Below are positions 1 to 8,652 of a DNA stretch of 50,795 nucleotides, piece by piece. Made by a program: the position numbers and the translations under genes. Origin of the DNA: Bacillota bacterium (GTDB taxonomy: Bacteria > Bacillota > Clostridia > Christensenellales > SZUA-584); contig JAEZKQ010000020.1 in assembly GCA_023436115.1 (NCBI GenBank), forward strand, positions 1 through 50,795, read 5' to 3'. Position 1 is the first letter of the stretch. Every line of letters begins with the position of its first letter. The notes beneath the pieces were generated by a model. That model saw only the letters and a program-made list of their open reading frames with translations, did not search any database and was not told where the DNA came from.

Positions 1-16
1 CATTCTACCATATAGG

Positions 17-56
17 CCGTAAACGGGTATTCATCGGGTTGTAAACGAATTGTAAT
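17..56. repeat. 40-bp direct repeat, copy 1, with a response-regulator-like box
   Basis: This 40-bp stretch is identical to 4139-4178. Its distal part (40-56) reads TGTAAACGAATTGTAAT, two TGTAA half sites spaced 11 bp apart, which is the layout expected for an OmpR-family regulator. A related box lies upstream of the lipoprotein gene at 1661-1677. The simplest reading is a promoter element for a minus-strand gene lying left of the window. On the minus strand the copy can also be read as a short peptide after a GTG codon, so a coding role is not excluded. Confidence 0.6.
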
Positions 57-131
57 CGTCACTGTGCTTCATGTTAGGGAACAATCATGATAATGTCAAA
101 CCTGCGGACTGAACCTGAATCGGATAACAAA

Positions 132-171
132 AAAAGCAGGCAGTATTTCCTGCTTTCTCATGCCTGCTTTT
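132..171 (-). terminator. Rho-independent terminator of the lipoprotein gene
   Basis: A perfect 11-bp stem (AAAAGCAGGCA at 132-142 with TGCCTGCTTTT at 161-171) is followed on the minus strand by a run of seven T residues. It begins 10 nt after the lipoprotein stop codon. Confidence 0.85.
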
Positions 172-180
172 GCTTATTTT

Positions 181-1590
181 TTAGTATCCCAAGCTCCTAT
201 CTATCACGCTGCCATCAATGGCGTTAATGGTTAATAAGCTGGAATAGTTTGACGGTCCTCTCGAAGTGCCTTCATACTCCTTTTCCGCATTTATGTTATA
301 CCCGTAAAAATCCCACACCGGAATGGCCATATATTGACCCGGATAATCGGCGCGCTGCACGCGTATATAGCCCAGCGTGATCGCGGTGATCTTCAGTTCA
401 ATGGTGTTGCCATTCTCCGCGTCTTCTACATACGCGTATTTGACCTTAATAATCTGCTCGAAAACCTTCTGAATCTCCTCAAAAGAGAGCAGCGGTACAT
501 TTTCATTCAGTGTTTCGTCTTGGGTTTCTCTTCCTTGCCAAACAAACGATAATATTCCCTCATCGTTAATTGCAATTGTGATACGATCATAGTATGCAAT
601 TGGAGAGTATACATTTTCTTTATCGTTCTTACTGCCTGATAATTCAATATCTTCATATGTGCTTGGCAGTCCATTGTACATTCTTGTATAGTATAGTAGA
701 TAGCACTGTTTAGTGTTGCTCTCAATCGTTTCCTTGGTCTCTTCCTCCATAGATACACTTGTTGAACCAATCTTCATCGCAGCATATCCATAGCCTTCAA
801 TACCCATATCGGCTAGTAATTGCTCAGCCTCTGATTTTGCTTCTTCAAGCGTAAGTTCAACCCCTTTAATAGGCGGTTGAAAACTATAAAAGGTATCATA
901 GCACGATCCAGTATCTGTATTAATAAACCGCACAGAGTTTTCGGAATCGGGGAGGTTGCATCCGGATCTGACATCCAGCGTAGCCATTTTAGCCTTTCCT
1001 AAATCGGCATTAACATATAGGAAATCAGCATCCAAATCAGCATCATAGAACATCTCCGGTGTGACGACCTGATTTTCATTCCATGTTTCAGGCGCACCCT
1101 GCATTGATTCTTCCAGCATTTCCAATTGTGCCTCCAGATCCTCCAAACTTTCATCACCTTGATAGGTTCCATTCTTTTTTTGTTCAATGGCTAATTTGCA
1201 GTTTATGATCATCTCTTCATATTCTGCTTTTGTTGTCCGGTGGGTAGCGCTATATAATACAGCATCGCCAAATAAAGTGAAAGTAATGGCATCCACTTCC
1301 TCTTGAGAGTAATTCGTCAGCTTAACATTGTACACTGGCCATGTATCGACATCCGGCACATCCAGTGCTGCATCAATATTGATGATCAGCTTGTTGCCAT
1401 AGAAGGAGAATGTATCCTGCCAGCTTTCCGGAAAATTATAGAATATCCCTGATTGTGTCACAATGTTTTGAACAATGTTGCCTTCCGCACCCTCTTTGTT
1501 AATAACAACGTCTTTATCAGGGGTAGCTTGGCAGGCAGCTAATGTTATAATAGTTAACAGCAAACAAATCATATATCTGATCCGTTTCAT
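181..1590 (-). CDS. Putative secreted lipoprotein (469 aa)
   Basis: The protein begins with a short basic stretch, a hydrophobic core and the lipobox LAAC near residue 21, so it should be lipid-anchored to the outer face of the membrane. The ATG at 1590 is chosen because GGGAGG lies at normal spacing upstream. The rest is a roughly 450-residue acidic extracellular region with no enzyme motif I recognise. Its C-terminal half resembles YycH/YycI- or PepSY-like regulatory lipoproteins only in general character. A two-component system is encoded just upstream on the same strand, and a TGTAA-N6-TGTAA box at 1661-1677 precedes the gene, so control by that system is likely. Function unknown. Confidence 0.75.
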   Translation of the reverse strand: MKRIRYMICLLLTIITLAACQATPDKDVVINKEGAEGNIVQNIVTQSGIFYNFPESWQDTFSFYGNKLIINIDAALDVPDVDTWPVYNVKLTNYSQEEVDAITFTLFGDAVLYSATHRTTKAEYEEMIINCKLAIEQKKNGTYQGDESLEDLEAQLEMLEESMQGAPETWNENQVVTPEMFYDADLDADFLYVNADLGKAKMATLDVRSGCNLPDSENSVRFINTDTGSCYDTFYSFQPPIKGVELTLEEAKSEAEQLLADMGIEGYGYAAMKIGSTSVSMEEETKETIESNTKQCYLLYYTRMYNGLPSTYEDIELSGSKNDKENVYSPIAYYDRITIAINDEGILSFVWQGRETQDETLNENVPLLSFEEIQKVFEQIIKVKYAYVEDAENGNTIELKITAITLGYIRVQRADYPGQYMAIPVWDFYGYNINAEKEYEGTSRGPSNYSSLLTINAIDGSVIDRSLGY

Positions 1591-1660
1591 CTTTTTTCCT
1601 CCCAAATTTGCTCATTACCAAGAGGATATATAGAGATATGTAATAAAATCCGCAGCATTA

Positions 1661-1677
1661 TGTAAATAAAATGTAAT
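1661..1677. promoter_or_regulatory. Putative response-regulator box upstream of the lipoprotein gene
   Basis: TGTAAATAAAATGTAAT has two TGTAA half sites 11 bp apart and matches the box inside the 40-bp repeats (40-56 and 4162-4178) at 14 of 17 positions. It lies about 70 bp upstream of the lipoprotein start. One-turn spacing of direct half sites is typical of OmpR/PhoB-family binding. Assignment to the neighbouring regulator is inferred. Confidence 0.5.
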
Positions 1678-1684
1678 TTGCAGA

Positions 1685-1855
1685 TTAGTTGTTAATCCAT
1701 GAATACCCAGAGCCGTTTTCCTCGGTATATACCCGGTTCTTGTTTTGATCAAGAGTCGATGAGACTATGCTCGGTAAAAGCAGCGCCATCGCAAGGATAA
1801 CAATGGCCAATACCAGGTACAGTATGTTCCATCCAAGCAGCTTTCTTATTTTCAA
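1685..1855 (-). CDS. Small single-pass membrane protein (56 aa)
   Basis: A 56-codon frame starts with TTG overlapping the histidine kinase stop (TTGA), an arrangement typical of translational coupling. The peptide starts MKIRKLLGWN, has a hydrophobic segment at about residues 10-33 rich in L, I, V and A, and ends with a short polar tail. It is the third gene of the regulator-kinase-small protein block. The sensor is itself a membrane protein, so the peptide may modulate it, but that is inference. The TTG start and small size limit confidence. Confidence 0.5.
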   Translation of the reverse strand: MKIRKLLGWNILYLVLAIVILAMALLLPSIVSSTLDQNKNRVYTEENGSGYSWINN

Positions 1856-3272
1856 GGCAATTCCTCCTGCCCAAAAATTATCCGAACGCTCGTGCCTTTA
1901 CCGGGCGTACTGGCAATCTTTAGTTCCGCGTGGTGCAGCTCGGTAATGGCACTGCAAAGCGCAAGGCCGATACCAAAACCACTTTTTTTGGCGTGTCTTG
2001 ACTTGTCCACCATGTAAAATGGCTCGGTGATTTTTTCGATCTCTCCCGGCGCAATGCCTATGCCGCTGTCACTGACCCCGATAACCTTCTTTTGTTTTTC
2101 GTCAATATAGGCGGAAAGCTCAATCACCGATCCTGGCTCGGAGGCTTTTACTGAGTTTTCAATGAGGTTGATGATTAGGCTTAGAAGCAGATCGGCATCC
2201 GCGTCCAGCGTATCCAAGCCTGCTGATATTTTGAGCATAATCCTTTTCTCTTCCAGAAGCCGCCCTGTACTTTCCCTCGCGGCTTCAAAAAGCTCCTCCA
2301 CATGCTGCGGCTGCAACGCTATCGCTTCTTGTGTATCTGCGAACAGCAGCCGCATCAGCTTCTGACTCAGCCGTTCCACGCGCCGACACTCATGAAAAAT
2401 ATGCGAGATGGCTTTCTCTTTCTTCTGTTCGCTGATTTTAACCTTCATGAGCGTCTCGGAATACCCGATAATCGACGTCATCGGCGTTTTCAGCTCGTGC
2501 GTCAGGTTTGCCATGAACAACCTGCGCTTCTCTGCGGTCAGCTCTAGCTCCTGAATATGCCGCTGGATGGCGTCTGCCATGGCGTTGAAGCTCTCGGCAA
2601 GGTCTCCCATCTCATCCTTTGGCATCGCCCTGACCCTTTTTTCATACGATCCTTGCGCAATGCTTTTGGCGGCGCTGGTTAGCTGGCGCAGCGGATTTAG
2701 CGTCAGGTGCACGATCAGCATCAGAATACCGGCAAGCGCCGCAGTACAGGCAACGTTGATGATGGTCACCGTTCCCGTCAATTGAGAGATGTTTTCAAAT
2801 ATCTCCGTAATGTCCTTTGTCAGGTATATCTCATAATACTCGTCGAACATACGGATTTGTCCATTATGCAGAGTATGGTTCTTCCGTTCACGTCTTTAAT
2901 AAGATATTGGCGTATGCTCGCGTCTGACCGGTCAAATTCTACCGTGAAGTTGTATTTCGATGTGTTTTTAAGCAGTTCACCGTCTTTGGCCATTGCAAGC
3001 TCCGAATCCGCTACGCTGTATGTGCTCGCGTATTGAGTGAAAATGTACTGGGACAGACTTGACTTTACCGTTTCAGTCGTCTCCCCTGCAGAAACTTTAT
3101 CAATTTCTTTTAATAGATTGGAGCAAATAAAATAGTGCTCATGCAGCGCGCTTTCGATATTTCTGTCAATATCGTTTTGCCCCGCTTCAATCAGCACCAA
3201 ATAATTGCATATACTCAGCATGACGATAAACAATATTATGCAGATAAGGGACAGCTTGATCCACAGTTTCAT
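1852..3272 (-). pseudogene. Two-component sensor histidine kinase, interrupted by a -1 frameshift
   Basis: The N-terminal part (from the ATG at 3272, which overlaps the regulator stop as ATGA) encodes a transmembrane segment and an extracellular sensor region. The C-terminal part encodes a second membrane helix, HAMP, the H-box (HELKTP), the N-box (LIENSVKASEPG) and the GIGL-type ATP-binding lid. The two parts are in different frames and meet near 2875-2886, where one missing A (GGAAGAAC read as GGAAAGAAC) would restore a continuous kinase of about 473 aa. All catalytic motifs are otherwise intact. Either this is a recent loss-of-function mutation or an uncorrected sequencing indel. A second -1 frameshift occurs nearby at 4362-4876. 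Confidence 0.8.
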
Positions 3273-3925
3273 GGAATTGTCTCTAGCCGATAGCCGATCT
3301 TGGGCACAGTTTTGATTAGATCGTTCCAGCCAAGTTTCTTGCGAAGCTGCCCGATATGCACGTCCACCGTTCTTGTCTCGCCCAGGAAATCCTCTCCCCA
3401 AACGGTATGCAACAACTTTTCCCTCGAAAGCGCAATGTTTTTATTTTTTACTAGCATGAGCAGCAGATCGAATTCCATAGGCTTTAAGGTAAGTGCCTTT
3501 CCGTCCAGCTTTGCGATGCGTGTGGCCGTATTCATTACAAGACTATAGACGGTAAAAACCTCCTGTGGTTTATGATACCTTTCAAGCACCTTCTCAACGC
3601 GTACTAGTAGTTCCAAAACCTCAAACGGTTTGACGATATAATCCTCAGCGCCGTCTTTCAAACCTCTGACTTTATCCTGCAATTCGTTTTTCGCAGTCAG
3701 AAATATAACCGGTATTTGATGTGCTTTCATATGTCCGAGCAGTTCAAACCCGTCCAGACCGGGCAGCATGATATCGAGAATCGCAAGATCGATATCATGA
3801 TCCAAAGCATTCAGGGCAGTGGCTCCGTCATATTCCGTTATAACCTTATGTCCGGCGACCTCCAGATTGATCGCAATCAGCTCCGAGATCGCCGGATCGT
3901 CTTCCACGATCAACACGGTGCTCAT
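3269..3925 (-). CDS. OmpR-family response regulator (218 aa)
   Basis: The receiver domain (residues 1-120) has the acidic pair EDD near residue 8, the phospho-acceptor D51 in LAILDIMLPG, T77 and the conserved Lys in VKPFE. A winged-helix DNA-binding domain follows, with the family's VWGEDFLGETRTVDVHIGQL-type recognition region. The ATG at 3925 is chosen because AGGAGA sits 8 nt upstream; an earlier in-frame ATG lacks such a site. The gene overlaps the sensor kinase by 4 nt. It probably controls the lipoprotein gene and itself through TGTAA direct-repeat boxes. Confidence 0.92.
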   Translation of the reverse strand: MSTVLIVEDDPAISELIAINLEVAGHKVITEYDGATALNALDHDIDLAILDIMLPGLDGFELLGHMKAHQIPVIFLTAKNELQDKVRGLKDGAEDYIVKPFEVLELLVRVEKVLERYHKPQEVFTVYSLVMNTATRIAKLDGKALTLKPMEFDLLLMLVKNKNIALSREKLLHTVWGEDFLGETRTVDVHIGQLRKKLGWNDLIKTVPKIGYRLETIP

Positions 3926-4138
3926 ATTAGCAGTCTCCTTTTCCATATATGCTCATTATATCAGGAACTCGGCAGCAAGTAAAACTGCCGGAGAAACCAT
4001 CCTTTTCTTCCGAACAATACGAAAGTTGCTGTTATCAAAGCCGTTTCGTAGCCCTTTTATCCTTAACCTAACATCCGCTTTTGCAGTCAGGTATAAAACG
4101 GGAATATCATATTACACGGCTTTATTTTACCATACGCC

Positions 4139-4178
4139 CCGTAAACGGGTATTCATCGGGTTGTAAACGAATTGTAAT
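4139..4178. repeat. 40-bp direct repeat, copy 2, with a response-regulator-like box
   Basis: Identical to 17-56 over 40 bp, with partial similarity extending about 12 bp further left. The TGTAA-N6-TGTAA box is at 4162-4178, about 240 bp upstream of the response regulator start. The rest of the intergenic stretch 3926-4307 shows no convincing gene. A 76-codon frame on the minus strand at 4122-4352 runs through both this repeat and the terminator hairpin and is not credible. Confidence 0.6.
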
Positions 4179-4307
4179 TGCGTACGGAACGTAAGCAAGA
4201 TTACAAAATAAACGGTGAAAAATAGAATCATGCAACTTATTGTTAATATTATTTTTATTCATATAATCGTATAGAACGTTTTTATATATGTCAAACATGG
4301 AGAAAGC

Positions 4308-4348
4308 TATGGCCGGAAGGTAGTCATCCGGCGATTCTTCCGGCCATA
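4308..4348 (-). terminator. Likely terminator hairpin
   Basis: A perfect 12-bp inverted repeat (TATGGCCGGAAG at 4308-4319 and CTTCCGGCCATA at 4337-4348) lies 14 nt past the stop of the frameshifted gene at 4362-4876. The T-run is weak, so termination efficiency is uncertain. Confidence 0.55.
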
Positions 4349-4361
4349 TCAAAGGCTGATT

Positions 4362-4876
4362 TTAGACCAGATTGAACATAAAGAATAAGCTGTGTTTTGA
4401 AGTATACGCTCGATCAAACGCTAAGCCATGATTGGCAACAAGAGTTAGGACGCCCATACGGTTATGATTCAATGTTCCAAACTCAACCATTGTCATATCA
4501 AAAGCATAGTATGTGTTTTCGTTGCAGCCTGGATTCCATTCCATAGCTCTCGGAATTTTTAAGCCAAGTGCAATAAACTCTTTCGAGTGCCATCCCCTCG
4601 GTTCCGGACAGATTCTTAAATGACTATTGATTACAGCAAACCACGTGATGATGTTCGCTTCATCACGCCGCGCCGTGTTCAGTAGAGGCTGATAGGCTTT
4701 TACGGCATGAGGAATACGCATAAAATATTCTCCAAACCCGTAAGCTCGGAGGGCTATGCTCATTAATTCAGGTATGAGGAAAGGGCTTGTCCGATCAAGC
4801 AAGTAATCAGATGATACACCACATTGAGCAGTATTATAAAAAGCAGAGTTCTGTAACTGATTTTGGTTTTTCTCAT
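4362..4876 (-). pseudogene. Membrane-anchored hypothetical protein, -1 frameshift
   Basis: An ATG at 4876, three bases past the stop of the preceding gene, opens a frame beginning MRKTKISYRT with a hydrophobic anchor. It runs out of frame after LIT near 4806. The adjacent frame then continues for about 146 codons (LLDRTSPFLIPELM to the C-terminal MFNLV) but has no ATG of its own. One missing T in the run near 4804-4808 would join them into a protein of about 171 aa. I do not recognise the family; a conserved-looking part contains CPEPRGWHSKEF and NHNRMGV. It probably forms an operon with the 341-aa protein upstream. Confidence 0.55.
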
Positions 4877-4879
4877 TAT

Positions 4880-5905
4880 TTATCCACTCTTATTCAATAA
4901 ACTGCCGATAGTCAGCTTCAAGTATTCCCATTTATCAGTCAACAACTGAGTTTCTTTCCAAACTCCATTTTCAAGGAGGTTTTCATGAAGAAGAATATCA
5001 TATCCGTTTGTAAGCCTGATAAAATCAAAACGATAGCTTTTCCCCGATCCGGATGCGTAGATATACACCAGATCGCCTTCTTGTTCTGTTTTATTGATTT
5101 TATCGATTAGTTTTAGATTATCACCATAAACGATTTGTACTATGGCATCTGAAAGGTAAAACCATCCGTGCATGGGCGCACAAAGGAAATCTTCGGCTAT
5201 GTAGTTTGTATCCTTTATCTTCCAACCTCCTTCAGAGGTTTTTTCCACCGTAATCAATCCGTAGTAATAAGCAAATTGGCTGCCTTGATTGTACTCTTCG
5301 TCAGTATTTACTTTAACCCCTGTTATTACCTCAATTTCAACCATATAATATTTTATATTATCGGGCGGTGTACCCGGTGGAGCATAAGCCGGTGCTACTT
5401 TCAAAAGTGTTATATGGCCTATACCTTTAAAAGAATCTATAAACTGGTCAAGCGACATCTCTTTTTGCTTTTGTTTCGTTAACAGCTCGTATGCGTAAGG
5501 GTAAGGCGAGCGGGACATCCCGACCGTACCGCACCCGCCCGTATATCCAACCATATTCGAGGCATCTTGCAATATTCCAAAGTAAGCAAGTATTAAGTTC
5601 TCAGAATCATTGAGATTTCTGGTAATCAAGGGCGGGATTTCATCTTCTTTGCGGAAATCTCTAAACAAGTAAGGGTTAGGGTATGGAAGCTCTTTTGACG
5701 GCCTTGTAAACCTTTCGCTTATCTTGTCAAGTTGCTGATTAACAACGGGTAACGTTCCATCTGGAATATGCAAAGCAGCATGAAGATTACCCCCTGCAAT
5801 AATGGTGTTTGATGGATTTATACGGAATATTGTAAAACAACAGACAATTACCAATATAACAACACAGATACTTAAAAATATTTTTTTGTTTATTCTTAAT
5901 ACCAT
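4880..5905 (-). CDS. Membrane-anchored hypothetical protein (341 aa)
   Basis: The protein opens with a basic N-terminus and one hydrophobic helix at about residues 8-27 with no lipobox, so it is probably a signal-anchored extracellular protein. The remaining 310 residues form a polar domain containing GYTGGCGTVGMSRSPYPY and a Pro-rich stretch (YAPPGTPPDN). No catalytic motif is evident and I do not recognise the family. A good ribosome site (AGGAGGTAAC) precedes the ATG. The start of the frameshifted gene at 4876 follows its stop by 3 nt, which implies co-transcription. Confidence 0.65.
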   Translation of the reverse strand: MVLRINKKIFLSICVVILVIVCCFTIFRINPSNTIIAGGNLHAALHIPDGTLPVVNQQLDKISERFTRPSKELPYPNPYLFRDFRKEDEIPPLITRNLNDSENLILAYFGILQDASNMVGYTGGCGTVGMSRSPYPYAYELLTKQKQKEMSLDQFIDSFKGIGHITLLKVAPAYAPPGTPPDNIKYYMVEIEVITGVKVNTDEEYNQGSQFAYYYGLITVEKTSEGGWKIKDTNYIAEDFLCAPMHGWFYLSDAIVQIVYGDNLKLIDKINKTEQEGDLVYIYASGSGKSYRFDFIRLTNGYDILLHENLLENGVWKETQLLTDKWEYLKLTIGSLLNKSG

Positions 5906-5991
5906 ATTCGTTACCTCCTACCACATATATATGATGCAACGCCTCGCTTTACAAAGGGCGAACACAAACCGCGGGACGGGTTGCTGACAAC

Positions 5992-6033
5992 AAAACAGGG
6001 AGGTTGACATCCAATGGTCAATTTCCCTGTTTT
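5992..6033. terminator. Long bidirectional terminator hairpin
   Basis: AAAACAGGGA (5992-6001) pairs with TCCCTGTTTT (6024-6033), with an inner TTGAC/GTCAA stem at 6004-6008 and 6017-6021. It lies in the 335-bp gap 5906-6240 between the SEDS-like gene and the 341-aa gene. A- and T-rich flanks on both sides would let it work in either direction. The rest of that gap holds no recognisable gene. Confidence 0.75.
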
Positions 6034-6240
6034 AATATGTTATATATGGAGTATGACAGGTACGGCGTATTTTTTCTATGTAGGTCTATTTGCTACCGTA
6101 GCTCTCCATTAAATAGTATTTCGTAACTAATTACGTCAGTTTAATGAGGTAAGGCAAAGCATTGACCTTTATTTGAAAAAATGCCTTGGCTCGTTTGTCT
6201 GATACTTAATTTGTTCAACTCAGTACTTCTTAAGTTAAGC

Positions 6241-7599
6241 TTATATTAACTTTTTACTAAAAGAAATAATTAGTTTTCCCTCACTATATGTAATAAAAGT
6301 TTTATTTCGATTTTTGCTAATGTTATTGTCTTTTATGATATCTCCCGTTCTAAATACTGATAGCATTATACCGATCAATGTTAAATTAATAATTGTTGCA
6401 ATATTGCCATATGAAATAAGTGGCAGAGAAATAGGAGCAATTATCGGAAAGCCCAAATTAACTATAACATAGCCCATTACTTGCATTGTAAATGTCATCA
6501 TGGTAGATACTGATACAAATAAGGCTAAACTGCTTTTCTGTTTGAAACAAAACATGAAACCTTTTACGATAAAGAACATTAATAAACCCATAATAATGAT
6601 AAAAGCAATCCAACCGAAGTTAAAAATCAAATATGTCAAAAGATAATCAGTACTATTACCCATCCAAGCTATAGTTGTCGTTTCAGGGATAGTCCCGTGT
6701 CCAAATAAGCTTGAGCCTGCAAGGAGCGCTTTAATATTGGAGGCGATATAACCCATACCCGTCGGATAAGACGCAGGGTCAAATACAGACTGTATCCGCT
6801 CCCATCGGTAACTTCCGTAAAGTACGAAAAATCCCAACAATAAAACAATAACGACCGGTATAAATACCAGTAGATATCCGTACAAAACCTTTACCTTGAA
6901 CCATTTTTTAGAAATGGCTAAGCATAAAATCACCAGTCCCGACAAAGTAAAAAGCAACAAGCCCGACGTTGAGGGAATAAGAAACGAAAGAACAGCCGGA
7001 AATAAAAAGGAAAATCCGCAAAGAATAATTCCCCAGTAACCTTTGTTTCTTGTTGCATACACGATTGCAGCAAAACCAAGCGGGAACAGCAACATTAAAA
7101 ACCCGGCATAGTAAAAGCTTCCGTTGATCACCGGTGTAAAAAGAATCGCAGCAACCAATAAAGCCAGTATGGCAAAATAAATGGTTTTTGGATGCTTTCC
7201 AATTAGGGTGAAATCCATAAAATATGCAGCTGCCATCAGTCCGAGCCCGACAATCATCGAAATGACCGTAGGTGCCAGCCATTGTTCATCACGGCTTATA
7301 AAAAATATTCGGATCAATAACCCGGTAATTAAAAGGATAGCCGTTAATATTATCATGCTCCATTGCGGTTTAGGCCGATGCGTACGATCAAGCTCTGTTC
7401 CGACGAAAACGGGGTCCCCCATCTGAGCAATGGCTTGATCAGTAGCTATGGCTTCATCTGCGCCGTTAGAGATATAAGCATCTCTTTGGTCAATAAGGTG
7501 GTTTTCAATTTCTTCCGTAATAACTGAATGAGCTTTTTTCCATTTAATCTGATCACAAACGACTTTTGAGTATTCTTTAATCTTTTCAAACGGTTGCAT
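6241..7599 (-). CDS. FtsW/RodA/SpoVE-family (SEDS) membrane protein with an N-terminal prefix domain
   Basis: Residues 1-80 form a soluble helical domain (ITEEIENHLIDQRDAYISNGAD and AIAQMGDP) of the type found in front of permeases paired with PadR regulators. About ten membrane helices follow, with SEDS-like features: the extracytoplasmic loop with GMGYIASNIKAL and FGHG, and the C-terminal PLISYGN resembling the FtsW signature. SEDS proteins polymerise lipid II glycan strands. The ATG at 7599 overlaps the end of the PadR gene by 14 nt and has GGAGGTGG upstream. The conserved catalytic Asp of RodA/FtsW was not located with certainty. The role could be stress- or drug-induced wall synthesis (inference). 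Confidence 0.75.
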   Translation of the reverse strand: MQPFEKIKEYSKVVCDQIKWKKAHSVITEEIENHLIDQRDAYISNGADEAIATDQAIAQMGDPVFVGTELDRTHRPKPQWSMIILTAILLITGLLIRIFFISRDEQWLAPTVISMIVGLGLMAAAYFMDFTLIGKHPKTIYFAILALLVAAILFTPVINGSFYYAGFLMLLFPLGFAAIVYATRNKGYWGIILCGFSFLFPAVLSFLIPSTSGLLLFTLSGLVILCLAISKKWFKVKVLYGYLLVFIPVVIVLLLGFFVLYGSYRWERIQSVFDPASYPTGMGYIASNIKALLAGSSLFGHGTIPETTTIAWMGNSTDYLLTYLIFNFGWIAFIIIMGLLMFFIVKGFMFCFKQKSSLALFVSVSTMMTFTMQVMGYVIVNLGFPIIAPISLPLISYGNIATIINLTLIGIMLSVFRTGDIIKDNNISKNRNKTFITYSEGKLIISFSKKLI

Positions 7600-7927
7600 A
7601 GCTTCCACCTCCGCGCAGAACTTTATTGACTGCCTTAGTATATGCCGTCCATTCAGTCTGTTTATCAATGAGTAGCTTTTTTCCTTTACTACTAAGGTGA
7701 TAGTATTTTCTAATTCTCGAACTGTCCGCATTATCGTCATAAGAACTTACTACGCCTTCATTTTCTAGGTTGTGCAGAATTGGATATAATGTTCCGGCTT
7801 TTAAATTAAAAACGTTACTGGATTTTTCAGAAAGCTCTTCAATCATTTGATACCCGTACATATCCTTATTCTCAAGCAGCTTAAGTATCAACATTGTTGT
7901 ATTCCCTGCCAACAATCCTTTATCCAT
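7586..7927 (-). CDS. PadR-family transcriptional regulator (113 aa)
   Basis: The winged-helix motif is clear: LLENKDMYGYQMIEELSE followed by LKAGTLYPILHNLENEGVV and YYHLSSKGKKLL, the standard PadR layout. The ATG at 7927 is favoured by GGAGGTG just upstream; further in-frame upstream codons would run through the operator. It is co-transcribed with and overlaps the SEDS-like gene. PadR proteins usually repress their own operon and release it on binding a ligand or phenolic compound. Confidence 0.88.
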   Translation of the reverse strand: MDKGLLAGNTTMLILKLLENKDMYGYQMIEELSEKSSNVFNLKAGTLYPILHNLENEGVVSSYDDNADSSRIRKYYHLSSKGKKLLIDKQTEWTAYTKAVNKVLRGGGSYATV

Positions 7928-7949
7928 AGCTACAATTTCACCTCCTGTA

Positions 7950-7988
7950 TATAGATTATCTACATATAAGATATATCGATAATCTATA
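7950..7988. promoter_or_regulatory. Putative PadR operator (11-bp perfect inverted repeat)
   Basis: TATAGATTATC (7950-7960) and GATAATCTATA (7978-7988) are perfect inverted arms around a 17-bp spacer containing ACATATAAGATAT. The site ends about 20 bp upstream of the PadR start codon, where the promoter and ribosome site should be. Autorepression is inferred from position and family. Confidence 0.6.
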
Positions 7989-8041
7989 CTTGTCAAGATG
8001 CAAATAGCAAAGTCTGGTTAAACCCTGTAAATCCAACCTAC

Positions 8042-8652
8042 TTATCCTCGTCCATATTATACCTTCTAGCGTTTTTTATTGAAGGGGTATCCAAAGGGGG
8101 CTCCCTTTGATACAAAAACTTGTCCGAAGATCCGCGTGTATGCCTCCCTGCCATCTGGAAAAACTGTGCGTCGCTTTATCCTTGTCATAGTCTTCTCCGG
8201 CAAACCATGATGCTGCTTGCTTTTCGTAGAAAGCGTATACAGAGGCCAACGTCTCAGCTTTTCGTCAATCTGATAGCTGGATGTTGGCTCGTTCTTTCCG
8301 TCTGTTGCGACGGATTGACTGAGTATAGATTAGCCTCATCACTTATCGTGCGTTATTGGAAGACTTGTCGGGCAAGCGTATTTTATAGTTTTTGGTCTGT
8401 TCAAGCACGCCCCTAATATATGGACTTTGCGAATGCTTGGCTATTTTTGAGGAAGACAGTGTAATCCAACCACGATGTTCCTATTCTCATTCCAATCTCC
8501 CTTTCTCAAAATATAGGTGTTCAGAATTAAAGCGGTAAACAAATCCTACATTTTGTAGAGGACTGCCCTATTATCCTATTTGTTTCGCAAAGCATGATAA
8601 AAAATCACTTTGGAATATATATCGGCAAAATACTTAAAAAGGCAACCTCTTT
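8042..8652. other. 611-bp region without a confident gene; transition to the ICE
   Basis: No supported gene. A minus-strand frame from about 8325 down to 8068 can be read as some 85 residues (including RRWPLYTLSTKSKQ and DGREAYTRIFGQVFVSKG) but has no start codon and looks like gene debris. A plus-strand 98-codon frame overlaps it and has no ribosome site. A small hairpin (CAAAGGG-GGCT-CCCTTTG) lies near 8092-8109. Base composition shifts from A+T-rich to G+C-rich at the right end. The left terminus of the conjugative element may lie here, but I found no integrase or attachment repeat. Confidence 0.4.

Noticed and set aside
4122..4352. 76-codon minus-strand frame
   Set aside because: It begins with TTG inside a terminator hairpin and ends inside the 40-bp repeat; no ribosome site.
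8120..8416. 98-codon plus-strand frame
   Set aside because: No ribosome site and no recognisable domain; it overlaps a minus-strand reading that looks more protein-like.
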